Positions 36,047 to 44,836 of a stretch of 64,000 bases of DNA are shown in pieces; the first letter of the stretch is position 1, and every line of letters begins with the position of its first letter. The translations under genes were made by a program, and so were the position numbers. The notes under the pieces were generated by a model. That model made no database searches, was not told the origin of the DNA, and worked only from the letters and a program-made list of their open reading frames with translations. Origin of the DNA: Pseudomonadales bacterium (GTDB lineage Bacteria; Pseudomonadota; Gammaproteobacteria; Pseudomonadales; UBA5862); contig JACKOQ010000002.1 of assembly GCA_024234215.1 (NCBI GenBank), forward strand, positions 124,001 to 188,000, read 5' to 3'.

Positions 36047-37623
36047 CCGCGGGCGAGATGCCGTTGCGGCTGCACCGGCTCGATCAGCGAGTGGCCGGTC
36101 ATCTCCTCCGGAATCGGCAGTTGCATCAGCTCCAGCAGGGTGGGTGCGACATCGGCCAGCACGCCGCCCGCCTTGATTTGCAGCGTCCGGGGGCCGACAT
36201 AGACCAGTGGCACCAGGTCACTGGTGTGGGCGGTGTGCGGCTGACCGGTCTCGTCATCGAGCATCTTCTCGACATTGCCATGGTCGGCGGTGATCAGCAT
36301 CTCGCCGCCGCTGGCATCGATCGCCTCGATCAGCCGGCCCAGGCAGTGGTCGAGCGTCTGCACCGCAAGGATGGCCGCCTCCAGCTTGCCGGTGTGGCCG
36401 ACCATGTCGCCATTGGCATAGTTGCAGACGATCAGGTCGAACCGGCCGCTGCCGATGGCCGCCACCATCTGGTCGGTCACCGCCTCGGCACTCATCTGCG
36501 GTTGCAGGTCATAGGTGGCCACCTTCGGTGACGGAATCAGGATGCGCTCCTCGCCGGCGAAGGGGACTTCGCGTCCGCCGCTGAAGAAGAAGGTGACATG
36601 GGCATACTTCTCGGTCTCGGCGATACGCAACTGCGTCTTGCCAAGGCTGGACAGATATTCGCCCAGCACGTTGACCGGACGGTCCGGCAGATAGGCCACC
36701 TGGGCCGCCAGATCCTCGGCATAGCGGGTCAGGGTGACGAAGGCGCCCAGCTTCGGCCGGCGCGCGCGAACGAAACCGGAGAAGTCATCGCGGGTCAGGG
36801 CGTAGCTGATCTGTCGGGCGCGGTCGGCACGAAAATTCATGAAGATGACCAGATCGCCATCCTGCATGGTCACCGGCGGATGGTCGGCATCGCTGATCCG
36901 GGTGGCGGTGACGAATTCATCATCCTCACCGCGGGCGTAGGCCGCCTCCAGCGCAGCAGTCGCGCTCGCCGCCTGATGCCGCCCCTGACCATCGACGATC
37001 AGCGCATAAGCCTGTTCGACCCGCTCCCAGCGCTGATCGCGGTCCATCGCATAGTAACGACCGATCACCGAGGCGATGCGACAGTCGGCACCCTGAAAAC
37101 CGGCCAGCAGGTTCTCCATGCGCCGCAACGACGGCGCCGCACTGCGCGGCGGCGTGTCGCGTCCATCGAGAAAGGCATGCAGGTAGAGCCGCTGCACCCC
37201 GCGCTGCGCCGCCGCCTCAAGCAGCGCGGCAATCTGATCCTCATGGCTGTGCACGCCACCCGGCGACAGCAGGCCCAGCACATGCAGCGCGCGGTCGCCC
37301 TGCACGGCCTGTGCGATGGCCGCAGCAAGCACCGGATTGTCGGCAAAGGTTCCCTGCTCGATCGCCAGATCGATGCGGGTCAGATCCTGATGGAGCACCC
37401 GACCGGCACCGAGATTCATGTGGCCCACCTCGGAGTTGCCCATCTGCCCTTCCGGCAGCCCGACATCGTGGCCGGAACCGGAGATCAGCCCATGTGGCGC
37501 CTCGCGCCAGAGCCGATCCCACACCGGTGTATCGGCCAGCGCGATGGCATTGGCCTCACATGCCTCACGGTGGCCCCAGCCATCGAGGATGGTCAGCACG
37601 GTGGGCTTGCGGGTGGTCTCCAT
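36043..37623 (-). CDS. gpmI: Phosphoglycerate mutase, cofactor-independent
   Basis: The protein has 526 residues. TVLTILDGWGHRE at the N-terminus, GNSEVGHMNLGAGR with the metal-bound Ser64, and metal motifs NYANGDMVGHTG and ITADHGNVEKM near the end. It interconverts 3- and 2-phosphoglycerate with Mn. ATG 37623 follows AAGGAA at good distance; it leads the gpmI-envC-ctpA operon. Confidence 0.96.
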   Translation of the reverse strand: METTRKPTVLTILDGWGHREACEANAIALADTPVWDRLWREAPHGLISGSGHDVGLPEGQMGNSEVGHMNLGAGRVLHQDLTRIDLAIEQGTFADNPVLAAAIAQAVQGDRALHVLGLLSPGGVHSHEDQIAALLEAAAQRGVQRLYLHAFLDGRDTPPRSAAPSLRRMENLLAGFQGADCRIASVIGRYYAMDRDQRWERVEQAYALIVDGQGRHQAASATAALEAAYARGEDDEFVTATRISDADHPPVTMQDGDLVIFMNFRADRARQISYALTRDDFSGFVRARRPKLGAFVTLTRYAEDLAAQVAYLPDRPVNVLGEYLSSLGKTQLRIAETEKYAHVTFFFSGGREVPFAGEERILIPSPKVATYDLQPQMSAEAVTDQMVAAIGSGRFDLIVCNYANGDMVGHTGKLEAAILAVQTLDHCLGRLIEAIDASGGEMLITADHGNVEKMLDDETGQPHTAHTSDLVPLVYVGPRTLQIKAGGVLADVAPTLLELMQLPIPEEMTGHSLIEPVQPQRHLARG

Positions 37624-37733
37624 GCGAAATTCCTTCGGTAAAATCGGTGAAAGGGCGCTGTTCAACAGATCAATTGCCAATGCTAGGCGCTGTCACCCGC
37701 AGGCGCAACGCGCCATCGGTGCCACACCGAGAC

Positions 37734-38483
37734 TCAACTGGCCGGGGCCGGCAGTACGCCAGCCACGGTGAAGGCATCGCGATGGTGGATGATCGGCTGC
37801 GGCTGGCTGCGGCTGCGGAACAGCACCTGCTGATCGCTGGTCTCGCACAGCCACTCCTCCTGCTCCAGCGGCCGTTCGACGGCCAGCGCGCCCGGCTCGA
37901 ACAGCGCAATGTTGATCCCGCCCGCGCGGTCACGCGCCGAGGGGTATTCAAAGGCCATGACCTGGGCGGCGCGCAGCCGGCTGCCCAGTGGCTGGGTCGC
38001 GCTGTAATCATCGGGGCTGATCAGCCAGTCGCGGTAGCGGTCGAAGGGCGGCCGTTGCAGCGACAGCCCCTGTTCGGTGCGGTAGCTGGCGGAGAACTGG
38101 GTGTGCTGCGTCCGATAGATCGCCGTGGCCGGCTGCACCATGCCGGCCCGGAACAGCAGCCGGTAGTAGGCCACCTCGGCCAGCAGCGTGGTCAGCGACA
38201 GTGAGCCATAGAACAGGCTCGGCTCACTGCGCCGGCCATACCGCGAGCCATGTCTCAGTGGCGGATAGCGCCAGGGGGTGGCCAGCAGGTAGTGCAGCCG
38301 CCCGGTGCCGGGGCGCGGCGCCGGCTTGGTACGCTCGAGCATCCGTTCGAGCAGGGCCTGCTCGGTCAGGTCATCGACCAGGGCGGTGGTCGCCACCTGC
38401 TCCTGACTCTCGACCATCCGCAGCAGGATGCCGTCCAGCGGCCGCAACGTCACCTCGGCCTGACAGGCCGTCCAGATCTCCAC
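37734..38483 (-). CDS. RES domain toxin
   Basis: The protein has 249 residues. The RES core is present: RHGSRYGRRSEPSLFYGS (Arg and Ser region), TTLLAEVAYYRLLF (Glu) and a conserved GLSLQRPPF block. RES toxins such as MbcT or ParT degrade or ADP-ribosylate using NAD+. The gene starts 2 nt after the antitoxin stop. It is somewhat longer than the ~150-200 residue domain alone, with extensions at both ends. Confidence 0.83.
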   Translation of the reverse strand: MEIWTACQAEVTLRPLDGILLRMVESQEQVATTALVDDLTEQALLERMLERTKPAPRPGTGRLHYLLATPWRYPPLRHGSRYGRRSEPSLFYGSLSLTTLLAEVAYYRLLFRAGMVQPATAIYRTQHTQFSASYRTEQGLSLQRPPFDRYRDWLISPDDYSATQPLGSRLRAAQVMAFEYPSARDRAGGINIALFEPGALAVERPLEQEEWLCETSDQQVLFRSRSQPQPIIHHRDAFTVAGVLPAPAS

Positions 38484-38485
38484 GG

Positions 38486-38851
38486 CTACACTTTGGCCCG
38501 CATCGCATCGAGGTATTCGAGCACGGTCAGCAACCCCTGCACCTGCCTGATCTGCTGCGCCGGGATGCCGCCGGTGTGGCGGTTTTCGCTCTGCATCCAG
38601 TGCCGCATCTGCGCTACATCGCCACCCACCAGCACATAGAGCGATCGATAGCAGCGGATCAGCAGCAGCGCCAGTTCACCCGCCTTGCTGTCGGGATCGA
38701 CACCGCCGCGGCTGATCGCCGTGCGGTCCTTGCCAATCACCTGTCCCAGTTGCGCCTGGGTCAACCCCAGCGCCTTGCCGGCATTCAGCAGCGCCTTGGT
38801 CAGCACCACCTGCTCCGACCCCACTGCTGCCGTTGCCACCGAAGTTGCCAT
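38486..38851 (-). CDS. Xre/MbcA/ParS family antitoxin
   Basis: The protein has 121 residues. An N-terminal HTH (LTKALLNAGKALGLTQAQLGQVIGKDRTAISR) is followed by the MbcA/ParS toxin-binding domain (GELALLLIRCYRSLYVLVGGD, ending LLTVLEYLDAMRAKV). It should bind the RES toxin and repress its own promoter, where two direct repeats lie. Confidence 0.83.
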   Translation of the reverse strand: MATSVATAAVGSEQVVLTKALLNAGKALGLTQAQLGQVIGKDRTAISRGGVDPDSKAGELALLLIRCYRSLYVLVGGDVAQMRHWMQSENRHTGGIPAQQIRQVQGLLTVLEYLDAMRAKV

Positions 38852-38863
38852 GCGCCGCCCCCA

Positions 38864-38910
38864 GAATGCAATATATGCACATTTGTATTGATGAATGCAG
38901 CATATAGCAC
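38864..38910 (-). promoter_or_regulatory. Paired direct repeats upstream of antitoxin: candidate operator
   Basis: On the plus strand GAATGCAATATATGCAC (38864-38880) and GAATGCAGCATATAGCAC (38893-38910) repeat with 29 bp between starts, almost three helical turns. They lie 13-59 bp before the antitoxin start codon and span its likely promoter, which suggests cooperative autoregulation. Confidence 0.55.
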
Positions 38911-38977
38911 ATCAAGATGGCTGCCAACACCCTTCCACGCAGATGCACGGCAGAAACATAAATCAAAGGAGCGCGCT

Positions 38978-39337
38978 ATGAATCATCCGTTGAAGCCCAT
39001 CGGCCCGCTCAACCTGCTGACCGATCTACCCAGCCAACTGGCGGAAGAACGGGTCGAGATCCTGGTCGAGCATCCGGGGCTGCGCATCGAGCGGATCGTC
39101 TCGACCGGGCAGGCCAGCCCGCCGGGTTTCTGGTATCAACAACCGGAGCATGAATTCGTGCTGCTGCTGCAAGGCACGGCCAGCCTGACGCTGGAACGGG
39201 AGGATGGCGCGTTACAGCAACATCGGCTGCAACCCGGTGACTGGCTGCTGCTGCCGGCGCACTGTCGGCATCGGGTCGATTCGACCGCCGCCGATACCCC
39301 GACGGTGTGGCTCGCCGTTTTCCAGATGGCAACGTGA
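38978..39337 (+). CDS. Cupin domain protein
   Basis: The protein has 119 residues. A single cupin fold: WYQQPEHEFVLLLQGTASLTLE (motif 1 with His/Glu) and QPGDWLLLPAHCRHRVDSTA (motif 2). The ligands suggest metal binding, but the reaction is unknown. ATG 38978 has AAAGGAG upstream. It is divergent from the toxin-antitoxin pair. Confidence 0.88.
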   Translation: MNHPLKPIGPLNLLTDLPSQLAEERVEILVEHPGLRIERIVSTGQASPPGFWYQQPEHEFVLLLQGTASLTLEREDGALQQHRLQPGDWLLLPAHCRHRVDSTAADTPTVWLAVFQMAT

Positions 39338-39343
39338 AGCGGA

Positions 39344-39970
39344 TCAGCCGCGCGGTGGATCGACGCAGAGGCCATCCAGCAGCAGATCGAAGGCGCTCTC
39401 GACGTGGCGCATCTGCGCTGCGGTATCCCAATCGACCTGTTTGTTGCGAAAGATGGTCGCAAAGCCATGCGCCAGTCCCCAGGCGGTCTCGGCCATCGCA
39501 TGGCTCTCGCGGTTTTGCAGCAGGCCCTGGCGAATGCCCTGCTCCATCAGTTCACTGATCACCCCGAGCGCGGCGGCGCCGGCTTCATCGAGTTGCGGAT
39601 TGGCCCGACAGCGGACCAGACCACCGAACATCAGGTCGAACAGTTCGCTGTTCTCCTTGGCAAACCGGATATAGGAGCATGCGGCAGCCCGCAGCGCAGC
39701 CCGCAGGTCATCGCCCGCCAGCCGTATCGCCGCCAGATTGCAGGCCCGCAGATTCCGGTAACCCTCGACCGCCAACGCCTGCAACAGCTCGGTCTTGTCC
39801 TTGAAGTGGCGATAGGGTGCGGTCTGGGAGACGCCGATCTCCCGCGCCAGCGCGCGCAGGCTGAGCCGCTCGGCCCCCTGCTGGCGCAGTTGGCGCAGCG
39901 CGCCTTCGAACAGCGCCTGCTTGAGGTTGCCGTGGTGGTAATCGTTCGGTTCGACTGCGGAATGCATCAT
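39344..39970 (-). CDS. TetR family transcriptional regulator
   Basis: The protein has 208 residues. HTH at about 30-60 (LSLRALAREIGVSQTAPYRHFKDKTELLQALA) and a C-terminal ligand-binding helical domain (AETAWGLAHGFATI, a WHG-type motif). Targets are unknown; an 8-bp inverted repeat 33 nt upstream of the start may be its own operator. It converges on the cupin gene. Confidence 0.9.
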   Translation of the reverse strand: MMHSAVEPNDYHHGNLKQALFEGALRQLRQQGAERLSLRALAREIGVSQTAPYRHFKDKTELLQALAVEGYRNLRACNLAAIRLAGDDLRAALRAAACSYIRFAKENSELFDLMFGGLVRCRANPQLDEAGAAALGVISELMEQGIRQGLLQNRESHAMAETAWGLAHGFATIFRNKQVDWDTAAQMRHVESAFDLLLDGLCVDPPRG

Positions 39971-40002
39971 GACGGTCTTGATTGTTATCGCTGGTCAGCA
40001 GC

Positions 40003-40028
40003 GTGCGATGGCAATGTACTCATCGCAC
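40003..40028 (-). promoter_or_regulatory. Inverted repeat, possible TetR operator
   Basis: GTGCGATG (40003-40010) and CATCGCAC (40021-40028) are perfect inverted arms with a 10-bp spacer, 33 bp upstream of the TetR start codon. Size and symmetry suit a TetR dimer site. Confidence 0.4.
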
Positions 40029-40083
40029 ACATTGGCGAGGATTGTAGCCGTTCTGGCGTGCTTTCCCAAGCGCCGTCAGGCCA

Positions 40084-40539
40084 TCAACCGTTACCGGCTC
40101 GCCGCGTCAGCCAGGCATCGAGCTGATTGGCGAACTGCTGTCGCTCCCGCGGGCTCAGCGTGGCCGGACCGCCAGTCCGCACCCCGCTGTCACGCAGCTC
40201 GCTCATGAAGTTGCGCAGCGAAAGCTGCTGCCGCATGTTTTCAGCGGTGTAGAGCTGGCCACGCGGATTGAGTGCAACACCACCGCGGTCGATCACCTGT
40301 GCCGCCAGCGGAATGTCGGCGGTCACCACCAGATCACCCGGCTGCATCGCCTCGGCAATCCGCTGGTCGGCCATGTCGAAGCCGGCCGGCACGCAGACCA
40401 TCTTGAGGTGGGGCGAAGGGGGCAGACGAATGGCCTGGTTGGCCACCAGCGTCACGGTGACCGCGCGCTTCTGCGCGGCGCGAAACAGAATCTCCCTGAT
40501 CGCGCCCGGACAGGCATCGGCATCGACCCAGATCTGCAT
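40084..40539 (-). CDS. yaiI: YaiI/YqxD family protein (UPF0178)
   Basis: The protein has 151 residues of the NYN/PIN-like family: IWVDADACPGAIREILFRAA, DLVVTADIPLAAQVI and RGQLYTAENMRQQLSLRNFM. Function unknown, possibly nuclease-related from the fold. ATG 40539 gives the E. coli length; a TTG at 40551 overlaps the upstream stop. Confidence 0.9.
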   Translation of the reverse strand: MQIWVDADACPGAIREILFRAAQKRAVTVTLVANQAIRLPPSPHLKMVCVPAGFDMADQRIAEAMQPGDLVVTADIPLAAQVIDRGGVALNPRGQLYTAENMRQQLSLRNFMSELRDSGVRTGGPATLSPRERQQFANQLDAWLTRRAGNG

Positions 40540-40547
40540 CGACAGAC

Positions 40548-40943
40548 TCAACCGGCGCTGAAGCCCTTCATCGCCACCCCCACCAGCACGCTCAGCAGCA
40601 GCCCGACGGTCGGCAGAAAACTGAGGGCAAACCCCAGACTGCGCGACGCCGGCTCACGCACATAGGCGCGCAGATAGATCACCCGTCCCACCAGAAAGAC
40701 CGCGCCAACCAGCGCAACCCACTCCGGCGACCAATAACGCGCAGCCAGCCAGAGCGCGGGAATGAAGGCCACCAGCTGCTCCAGGGTGTTCATCTGTACC
40801 CGGTAGTAGCGCTCGAACATCTCGTGGCCGCTGGTGGCCGGCGCCGCCACGCCATACAGACCGCGCGCCCGTCCCACCAACATGCCGAAGGTGAGGAACT
40901 CCAGAATGGCCAGCACCGTCACCAGATCAATCCACAGCATCAT
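40548..40943 (-). CDS. MAPEG family membrane protein
   Basis: The protein has 131 residues with four membrane helices. ERYYRVQMNTLEQLVAFIPALWLAA is the MAPEG signature (E-x-x-x-R-V-x-x-N-x-x-E). Human relatives are glutathione transferases; bacterial members are mostly uncharacterised. It ends 9 nt before yaiI and is likely cotranscribed. Confidence 0.88.
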   Translation of the reverse strand: MMLWIDLVTVLAILEFLTFGMLVGRARGLYGVAAPATSGHEMFERYYRVQMNTLEQLVAFIPALWLAARYWSPEWVALVGAVFLVGRVIYLRAYVREPASRSLGFALSFLPTVGLLLSVLVGVAMKGFSAG

Positions 40944-41004
40944 TCAATCTCCAGTCGATGAAAGGGAAAGCAAAAACAGCACTGCACAAGCGACCCTACC
41001 CTGC

Positions 41005-41562
41005 TCACGCCTGATCGTCGCCACCCGGCCACATCCGTGACAGCAGCGAGTCGCGCAGAAAGAACTGATGCCACAGTGCCGCGGCACTGTGCAGCGCCAC
41101 CAGCAGAAAAACCAACGTGGCCAGAATTTCGTGCAGCTCTTTCAACTGCTCGGCCAGCGGCTTGTTCTCGCCCAGCAGCACCGGCAAGGCGATCTGGTTG
41201 AACAGCACCACCGGCCTTCCTGCGGCCAGCGACATCAGGTAGCCGCTGAACGGCAGCACGATCAGCAGCAGATAGAGCCCCCGATGGGTCCAGAGCGTCA
41301 GACTCTGCTGCCACTGCGTCGGGGCGAACACTGGCGGCGGCGCTGTGTCGAGCAGCCGCCATCCCAGCCGCAGCAGCGTCAGCAGCATCACTGTGATGCC
41401 GATCGACTTGTGCCAGCCGATCACCACCCCCTTCTCGGGTCCGGCCGGCATCTCCTCGAAGTAACTGGCCAGCGCAAAGAGTGCCACCACCAACAGCAGC
41501 GTGACCCAGTGGAACAGTTGCGCCGTCAGGCCATAGCGTTTGGGACTGTTATGCCAACCCAT
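41005..41562 (-). CDS. Cytochrome b561
   Basis: The protein has 185 residues with four membrane helices and paired haem-binding His: TAQLFHWVTLLLVVALF, VIGWHKSIGITVMLL, LWTHRGLYLLLIVLPFSGYLMS and LHEILATLVFLLVALHSAAALWHQF. It likely carries electrons from quinol in the inner membrane. ATG 41562 lies behind AAGGAGG; a GTG six nt upstream is in frame but less likely. Confidence 0.93.
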   Translation of the reverse strand: MGWHNSPKRYGLTAQLFHWVTLLLVVALFALASYFEEMPAGPEKGVVIGWHKSIGITVMLLTLLRLGWRLLDTAPPPVFAPTQWQQSLTLWTHRGLYLLLIVLPFSGYLMSLAAGRPVVLFNQIALPVLLGENKPLAEQLKELHEILATLVFLLVALHSAAALWHQFFLRDSLLSRMWPGGDDQA

Positions 41563-41706
41563 TGTCACTCCTCCTTTTTTATTACTTTGGTGGTCTGCGA
41601 GGCAGTCAGGTCGATTCTACCCTGCTCCGGGCATTCGGCCCACTCCGGGAGGCCATCGTCAGTCTTTTTGTCATGGCTGCAGATCGCTGTGGTGAAACTC
41701 AGTTGC

Positions 41707-42273
41707 TCAAGGCGCGTCGTCTGTTCGCTCCAGCTTGCTCAATTCGAGCCGCGCCAGCGGGTTGTCCTGCTTCGCGGCCCGTTCGAGCCAGCGGCGCGCC
41801 TCGCTCAGGTTGCGGCTGACGCCGTCGCCATGGGCATAGATCTGTCCCAGCCGAAGCTGGGCCAGGTCGTAGCCCTGCTCGGCAGCCATCTGGTAGTAGC
41901 GCACGGCCTGCTCGGGCTGGCGTTCGTCACTGCGACCGAGGCTGAACATCTGTCCCAGGTTGTACTGGGCAAACTGGTTGCCGGCATCGGCGGCGCGCTG
42001 ATACCAGATACGGGCCTGCTTGCGATCGACCGGGCCACCCTCGCCACGCTCGGCCATGACGCCGAGCGAGAAGAGCGCGGTGGGGTTCTGCTGGGCCGCA
42101 AGTTCATTGTAGAGCGCCATGGCCCGGGGGAAATCGCCCTGCTGGTAGGCGTCGAGCGCCTCCTGCAGGGCATTGAGGTCACGAAAGTAGAGAAAGTAAC
42201 CCGCCACCAGCAGCAGGGCCAGACCCAGCAGAAAGTAAAGCCGGCGCTTGCCATCGTAGACAAATCTGTTCAT
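41707..42273 (-). CDS. Membrane-anchored Sel1/TPR-like repeat protein
   Basis: The protein has 188 residues: one N-terminal membrane helix (YFLLGLALLLVAGYFLYF), then about four Sel1-like repeats (ALFSLGVMAERGEGGPVDRK, AQYNLGQMFSLG, AQLRLGQIYAHGDGVSRNLSEARRWLERAA). Such repeats mediate protein contacts; the partner is unknown. Confidence 0.85.
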   Translation of the reverse strand: MNRFVYDGKRRLYFLLGLALLLVAGYFLYFRDLNALQEALDAYQQGDFPRAMALYNELAAQQNPTALFSLGVMAERGEGGPVDRKQARIWYQRAADAGNQFAQYNLGQMFSLGRSDERQPEQAVRYYQMAAEQGYDLAQLRLGQIYAHGDGVSRNLSEARRWLERAAKQDNPLARLELSKLERTDDAP

Positions 42274-42360
42274 CGATCGAACCCGGATTTGATCAAAAAA
42301 TCAGTGTGTTGAAGTGATGATGCCGGTTTGCGGCCGCCCTGGAAACCTCTGACCCCGACA

Positions 42361-42388
42361 TAAAGAAAGGCCCGGCGTGGCCGGGCCC
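42361..42388 (-). terminator. Intrinsic terminator of the acyl-CoA dehydrogenase operon
   Basis: GGCCCGGC (42369-42376) and GCCGGGCC (42380-42387) form an 8-bp GC stem with a 3-nt loop; read on the minus strand it is followed by TTTCTTTA. It stands 25 nt after the stop of the second dehydrogenase. Confidence 0.85.
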
Positions 42389-42412
42389 TTCGATCGGCGG
42401 TTTGCCTGGCGC

Positions 42413-43675
42413 TCAGCGCACGCCGGCCGAGCCGGTTGGAATCTCCTTGAAGGGCACATTCTTGTCGATGCGCGCCTCCTGCGGCAGACCCAGCTCACGC
42501 TCGGCGATGACGTTGCGCTGCACTTCATCCGAACCACCGGCGATGCGCATGGCCGGAATGCCGAGGTAGATGTCCTGAAACAGTCCGCCGCCGAACTGGG
42601 CACCCGCCCCGTGATCGGCTCCGAACGGACCTTGCAGCTCCATCGCGAAGGCCGAAAGCTCCTGCAGCAGAATGCCGCCGGAGAGCTTCAGCACCGCGCT
42701 CTCGGTGCCGGGTGCGGCACCGCTCGACAGCTTCGACAGCACGCGGTAGCCGGTCAGCTCCAGCGCCTTCAACCGGCTGTAGAACTCGCCGATCTTGCTG
42801 CGCACCAGTCCATTCTCGATCGCCGGCTTGCCATTGACGTAGCAGTTTTTGGCCAGCGCGGTGAGCGCCGTGTAGGCGGCATCGGGGGTGAGCCCCATGC
42901 CGGTGCCGATCGACATCCGCTCGTTCATCAGCGTGGTGATGGCCACCGCCCAGCCGTTGCCTTCGCGGTCGAGCCGGTTGGCGTCGGGGATGCGCACGTT
43001 GGTGAAGAAGACTTCGTTGAAATTGGCGCCGCCGGTCATCTGCTTGATCGGCCGGATCTCGATGCCCGGGCTCTCCATGTCGACCACGAAGTAGGTCAGT
43101 CCCTTGTGCTTCGGTGCGTTGAAGTCGCTGCGGGTGACCAGAATGCCCCACTTGGAGTAGTGGGCACCGGAGGTCCACACCTTCTGGCCGTTGATGACCC
43201 ACTCGTCACCCTGCCGCTCGGAGCGGGTGCGCAGGGCCGCGAGGTCAGAGCCGGCGCTTGGTTCGCTGAACAGCTGACACCAGATGATGTCGCCACGCGC
43301 CATGGTCGGCAGGTGACGCTTCTTCTGCTCTTCGGTGCCGTGGTACATGATGGTGGGGCCGGCCATGCCGAGGCCGATGCCGAAGACGTTGGGCGGGGTC
43401 TCGTAACGGCGCTCCTCCTGGCTGAAGATGATGTTCTCCATGACGGTGCCGCCACGGCCACCATACTGCTTGGGCCAGGTGATGCAGGCCCAGCCGGCAT
43501 CGTACTTCTTGGCCTGCCAGGCCTGCGCCTGCTTGACCATCTCCTTGCTCTCGTTTTCGGAGAACATGCCGTAGCGCTCGGATTTTTTCGGGTCTTTCAG
43601 TACGGCATTCTGGTCGAGCCAGGCACGCGCCTCGGCGCGAAACGCCGCTTCTTGGGGGGTATCGTTGAAGTCCAT
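42413..43675 (-). CDS. Acyl-CoA dehydrogenase, larger member of an operon pair
   Basis: The protein has 420 residues. The fold is complete: GMAGPTIMYHGTEEQKKRHL, QLFSEPSAGSDLAALRTRSE (FAD/substrate loop), YSKWGILVTRS and the C-terminal AMRIAGGSDEVQRNVIAERELGLP. It transfers electrons to ETF while making an enoyl-CoA. The gene follows the shorter dehydrogenase by 51 nt. Such pairs can form alpha2beta2 heterotetramers, known for steroid side-chain degradation enzymes. Confidence 0.92.
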   Translation of the reverse strand: MDFNDTPQEAAFRAEARAWLDQNAVLKDPKKSERYGMFSENESKEMVKQAQAWQAKKYDAGWACITWPKQYGGRGGTVMENIIFSQEERRYETPPNVFGIGLGMAGPTIMYHGTEEQKKRHLPTMARGDIIWCQLFSEPSAGSDLAALRTRSERQGDEWVINGQKVWTSGAHYSKWGILVTRSDFNAPKHKGLTYFVVDMESPGIEIRPIKQMTGGANFNEVFFTNVRIPDANRLDREGNGWAVAITTLMNERMSIGTGMGLTPDAAYTALTALAKNCYVNGKPAIENGLVRSKIGEFYSRLKALELTGYRVLSKLSSGAAPGTESAVLKLSGGILLQELSAFAMELQGPFGADHGAGAQFGGGLFQDIYLGIPAMRIAGGSDEVQRNVIAERELGLPQEARIDKNVPFKEIPTGSAGVR

Positions 43676-43726
43676 GTTCCGTTCCTTTTGATTATCGGGG
43701 TGTCAGCAACCGGTCGCCGGGGCCAC

Positions 43727-44836
43727 TCAGGCCACCTTGCGCTCCAGGGCCTTGAGCAGTTTTTCCCGCCACAGGATGCGGCCGCCCAACAGGGCCTCGA
43801 GGTGGCGCATCCGCTTGACGAACATGTGGCAGTTGCCCTCCCAGGTGAAGCCAATGCCGCCATGCACCTGCAGGTTCTCCTGCGCGGCAAACTCGTAGGC
43901 ATCGCAGAGGGTGCTGCGGGCCAGGGCGGCGGCCTCGGCGATGTCGGCCGGGCTGCTGTCGAGTGCCCAGGCGCCGTAGAGGCAGTTGGAGCGGGCCAGC
44001 TCGATCTTGGCGTGCATGTCGGAGATGCGGTGCTTGATGCCCTGGTACATCGCCAGCGGCCGGCCGAAGATGTAGCGCTCCAGCGAGTAGTCGCGCGCCA
44101 TTTCGACGCAGCGCTGGGCGCCGCCCAGTTGCTCGAAGGCCACCAGAATCGCCATCCGGTCGTACAGCGCATCGAGCAGTTGCGCACCCTGACCCTCGCC
44201 ACCAAGCAACTCGGCAGTGGCACCGTTGAACTTGACGGCCGCCTGCTTGCGGGTCAGCTCCATGCTGCGCAGCGGTTCGATGGTGACACCCGACTGCTTG
44301 AGGTCGACCAGATAGAGCGAGACACCGGCCGCGCCACGCGCCGCCACCACGGCGAAATTGGCACAGGCCGCGTCGGTGACCGGCATCTTGGTGCCGGAAA
44401 TCTTGCCGCCACTGGCCTGGGCGGTCACGCCCTCGGCGTCGTAGCGGCCATTCTGCTCGCAGTAGGCGAAGGTGCCGATCCACTCACCCGACGCCAGTTT
44501 GGGGAGGTACTTCTGCTTCTGCGCTTCGCTGCCGGCCAGCATGATCGCCTCGGCCGCACCGACGATCGAAGAGGTGTAGGGGGTGTGGGCGAGCACATAG
44601 CCCAGTTCGTCGGCCACCACCACCTGGTTGATGTAACCCATGCCGGCACCGCCATAGGCTTCGGGAATGCCGATGCCCTGATAGCCGTTCTCGGCCATCA
44701 ACGCCCACAGCTCCCTGTCATAGTCGCTGCCCTGGTCCATGTGCTTGTGGAATGCCTCCAGGGTGGCCTTGCTGGTCAGCAGCTTGCGTGCTGCACTGCG
44801 CAGGGCATCCTGGTCTTCGTCGAATTGAAAGTTCAT
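43727..44836 (-). CDS. Acyl-CoA dehydrogenase, shorter member of an operon pair
   Basis: The protein has 369 residues. FDEDQDALRSAARKLL, IPEAYGGAGMGYINQVVVADELG, then RYIFGRPLAMYQGIKHRISDM and LQVHGGIGFTWEGNCHMFVKR. The loops around FAD are less canonical than in the partner (no clear SEPxAGSD block; here AYCEQNGRYDAEG), as in the non-FAD-loaded subunit of heteromeric enzymes. It leads the operon. Confidence 0.9.
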   Translation of the reverse strand: MNFQFDEDQDALRSAARKLLTSKATLEAFHKHMDQGSDYDRELWALMAENGYQGIGIPEAYGGAGMGYINQVVVADELGYVLAHTPYTSSIVGAAEAIMLAGSEAQKQKYLPKLASGEWIGTFAYCEQNGRYDAEGVTAQASGGKISGTKMPVTDAACANFAVVAARGAAGVSLYLVDLKQSGVTIEPLRSMELTRKQAAVKFNGATAELLGGEGQGAQLLDALYDRMAILVAFEQLGGAQRCVEMARDYSLERYIFGRPLAMYQGIKHRISDMHAKIELARSNCLYGAWALDSSPADIAEAAALARSTLCDAYEFAAQENLQVHGGIGFTWEGNCHMFVKRMRHLEALLGGRILWREKLLKALERKVA

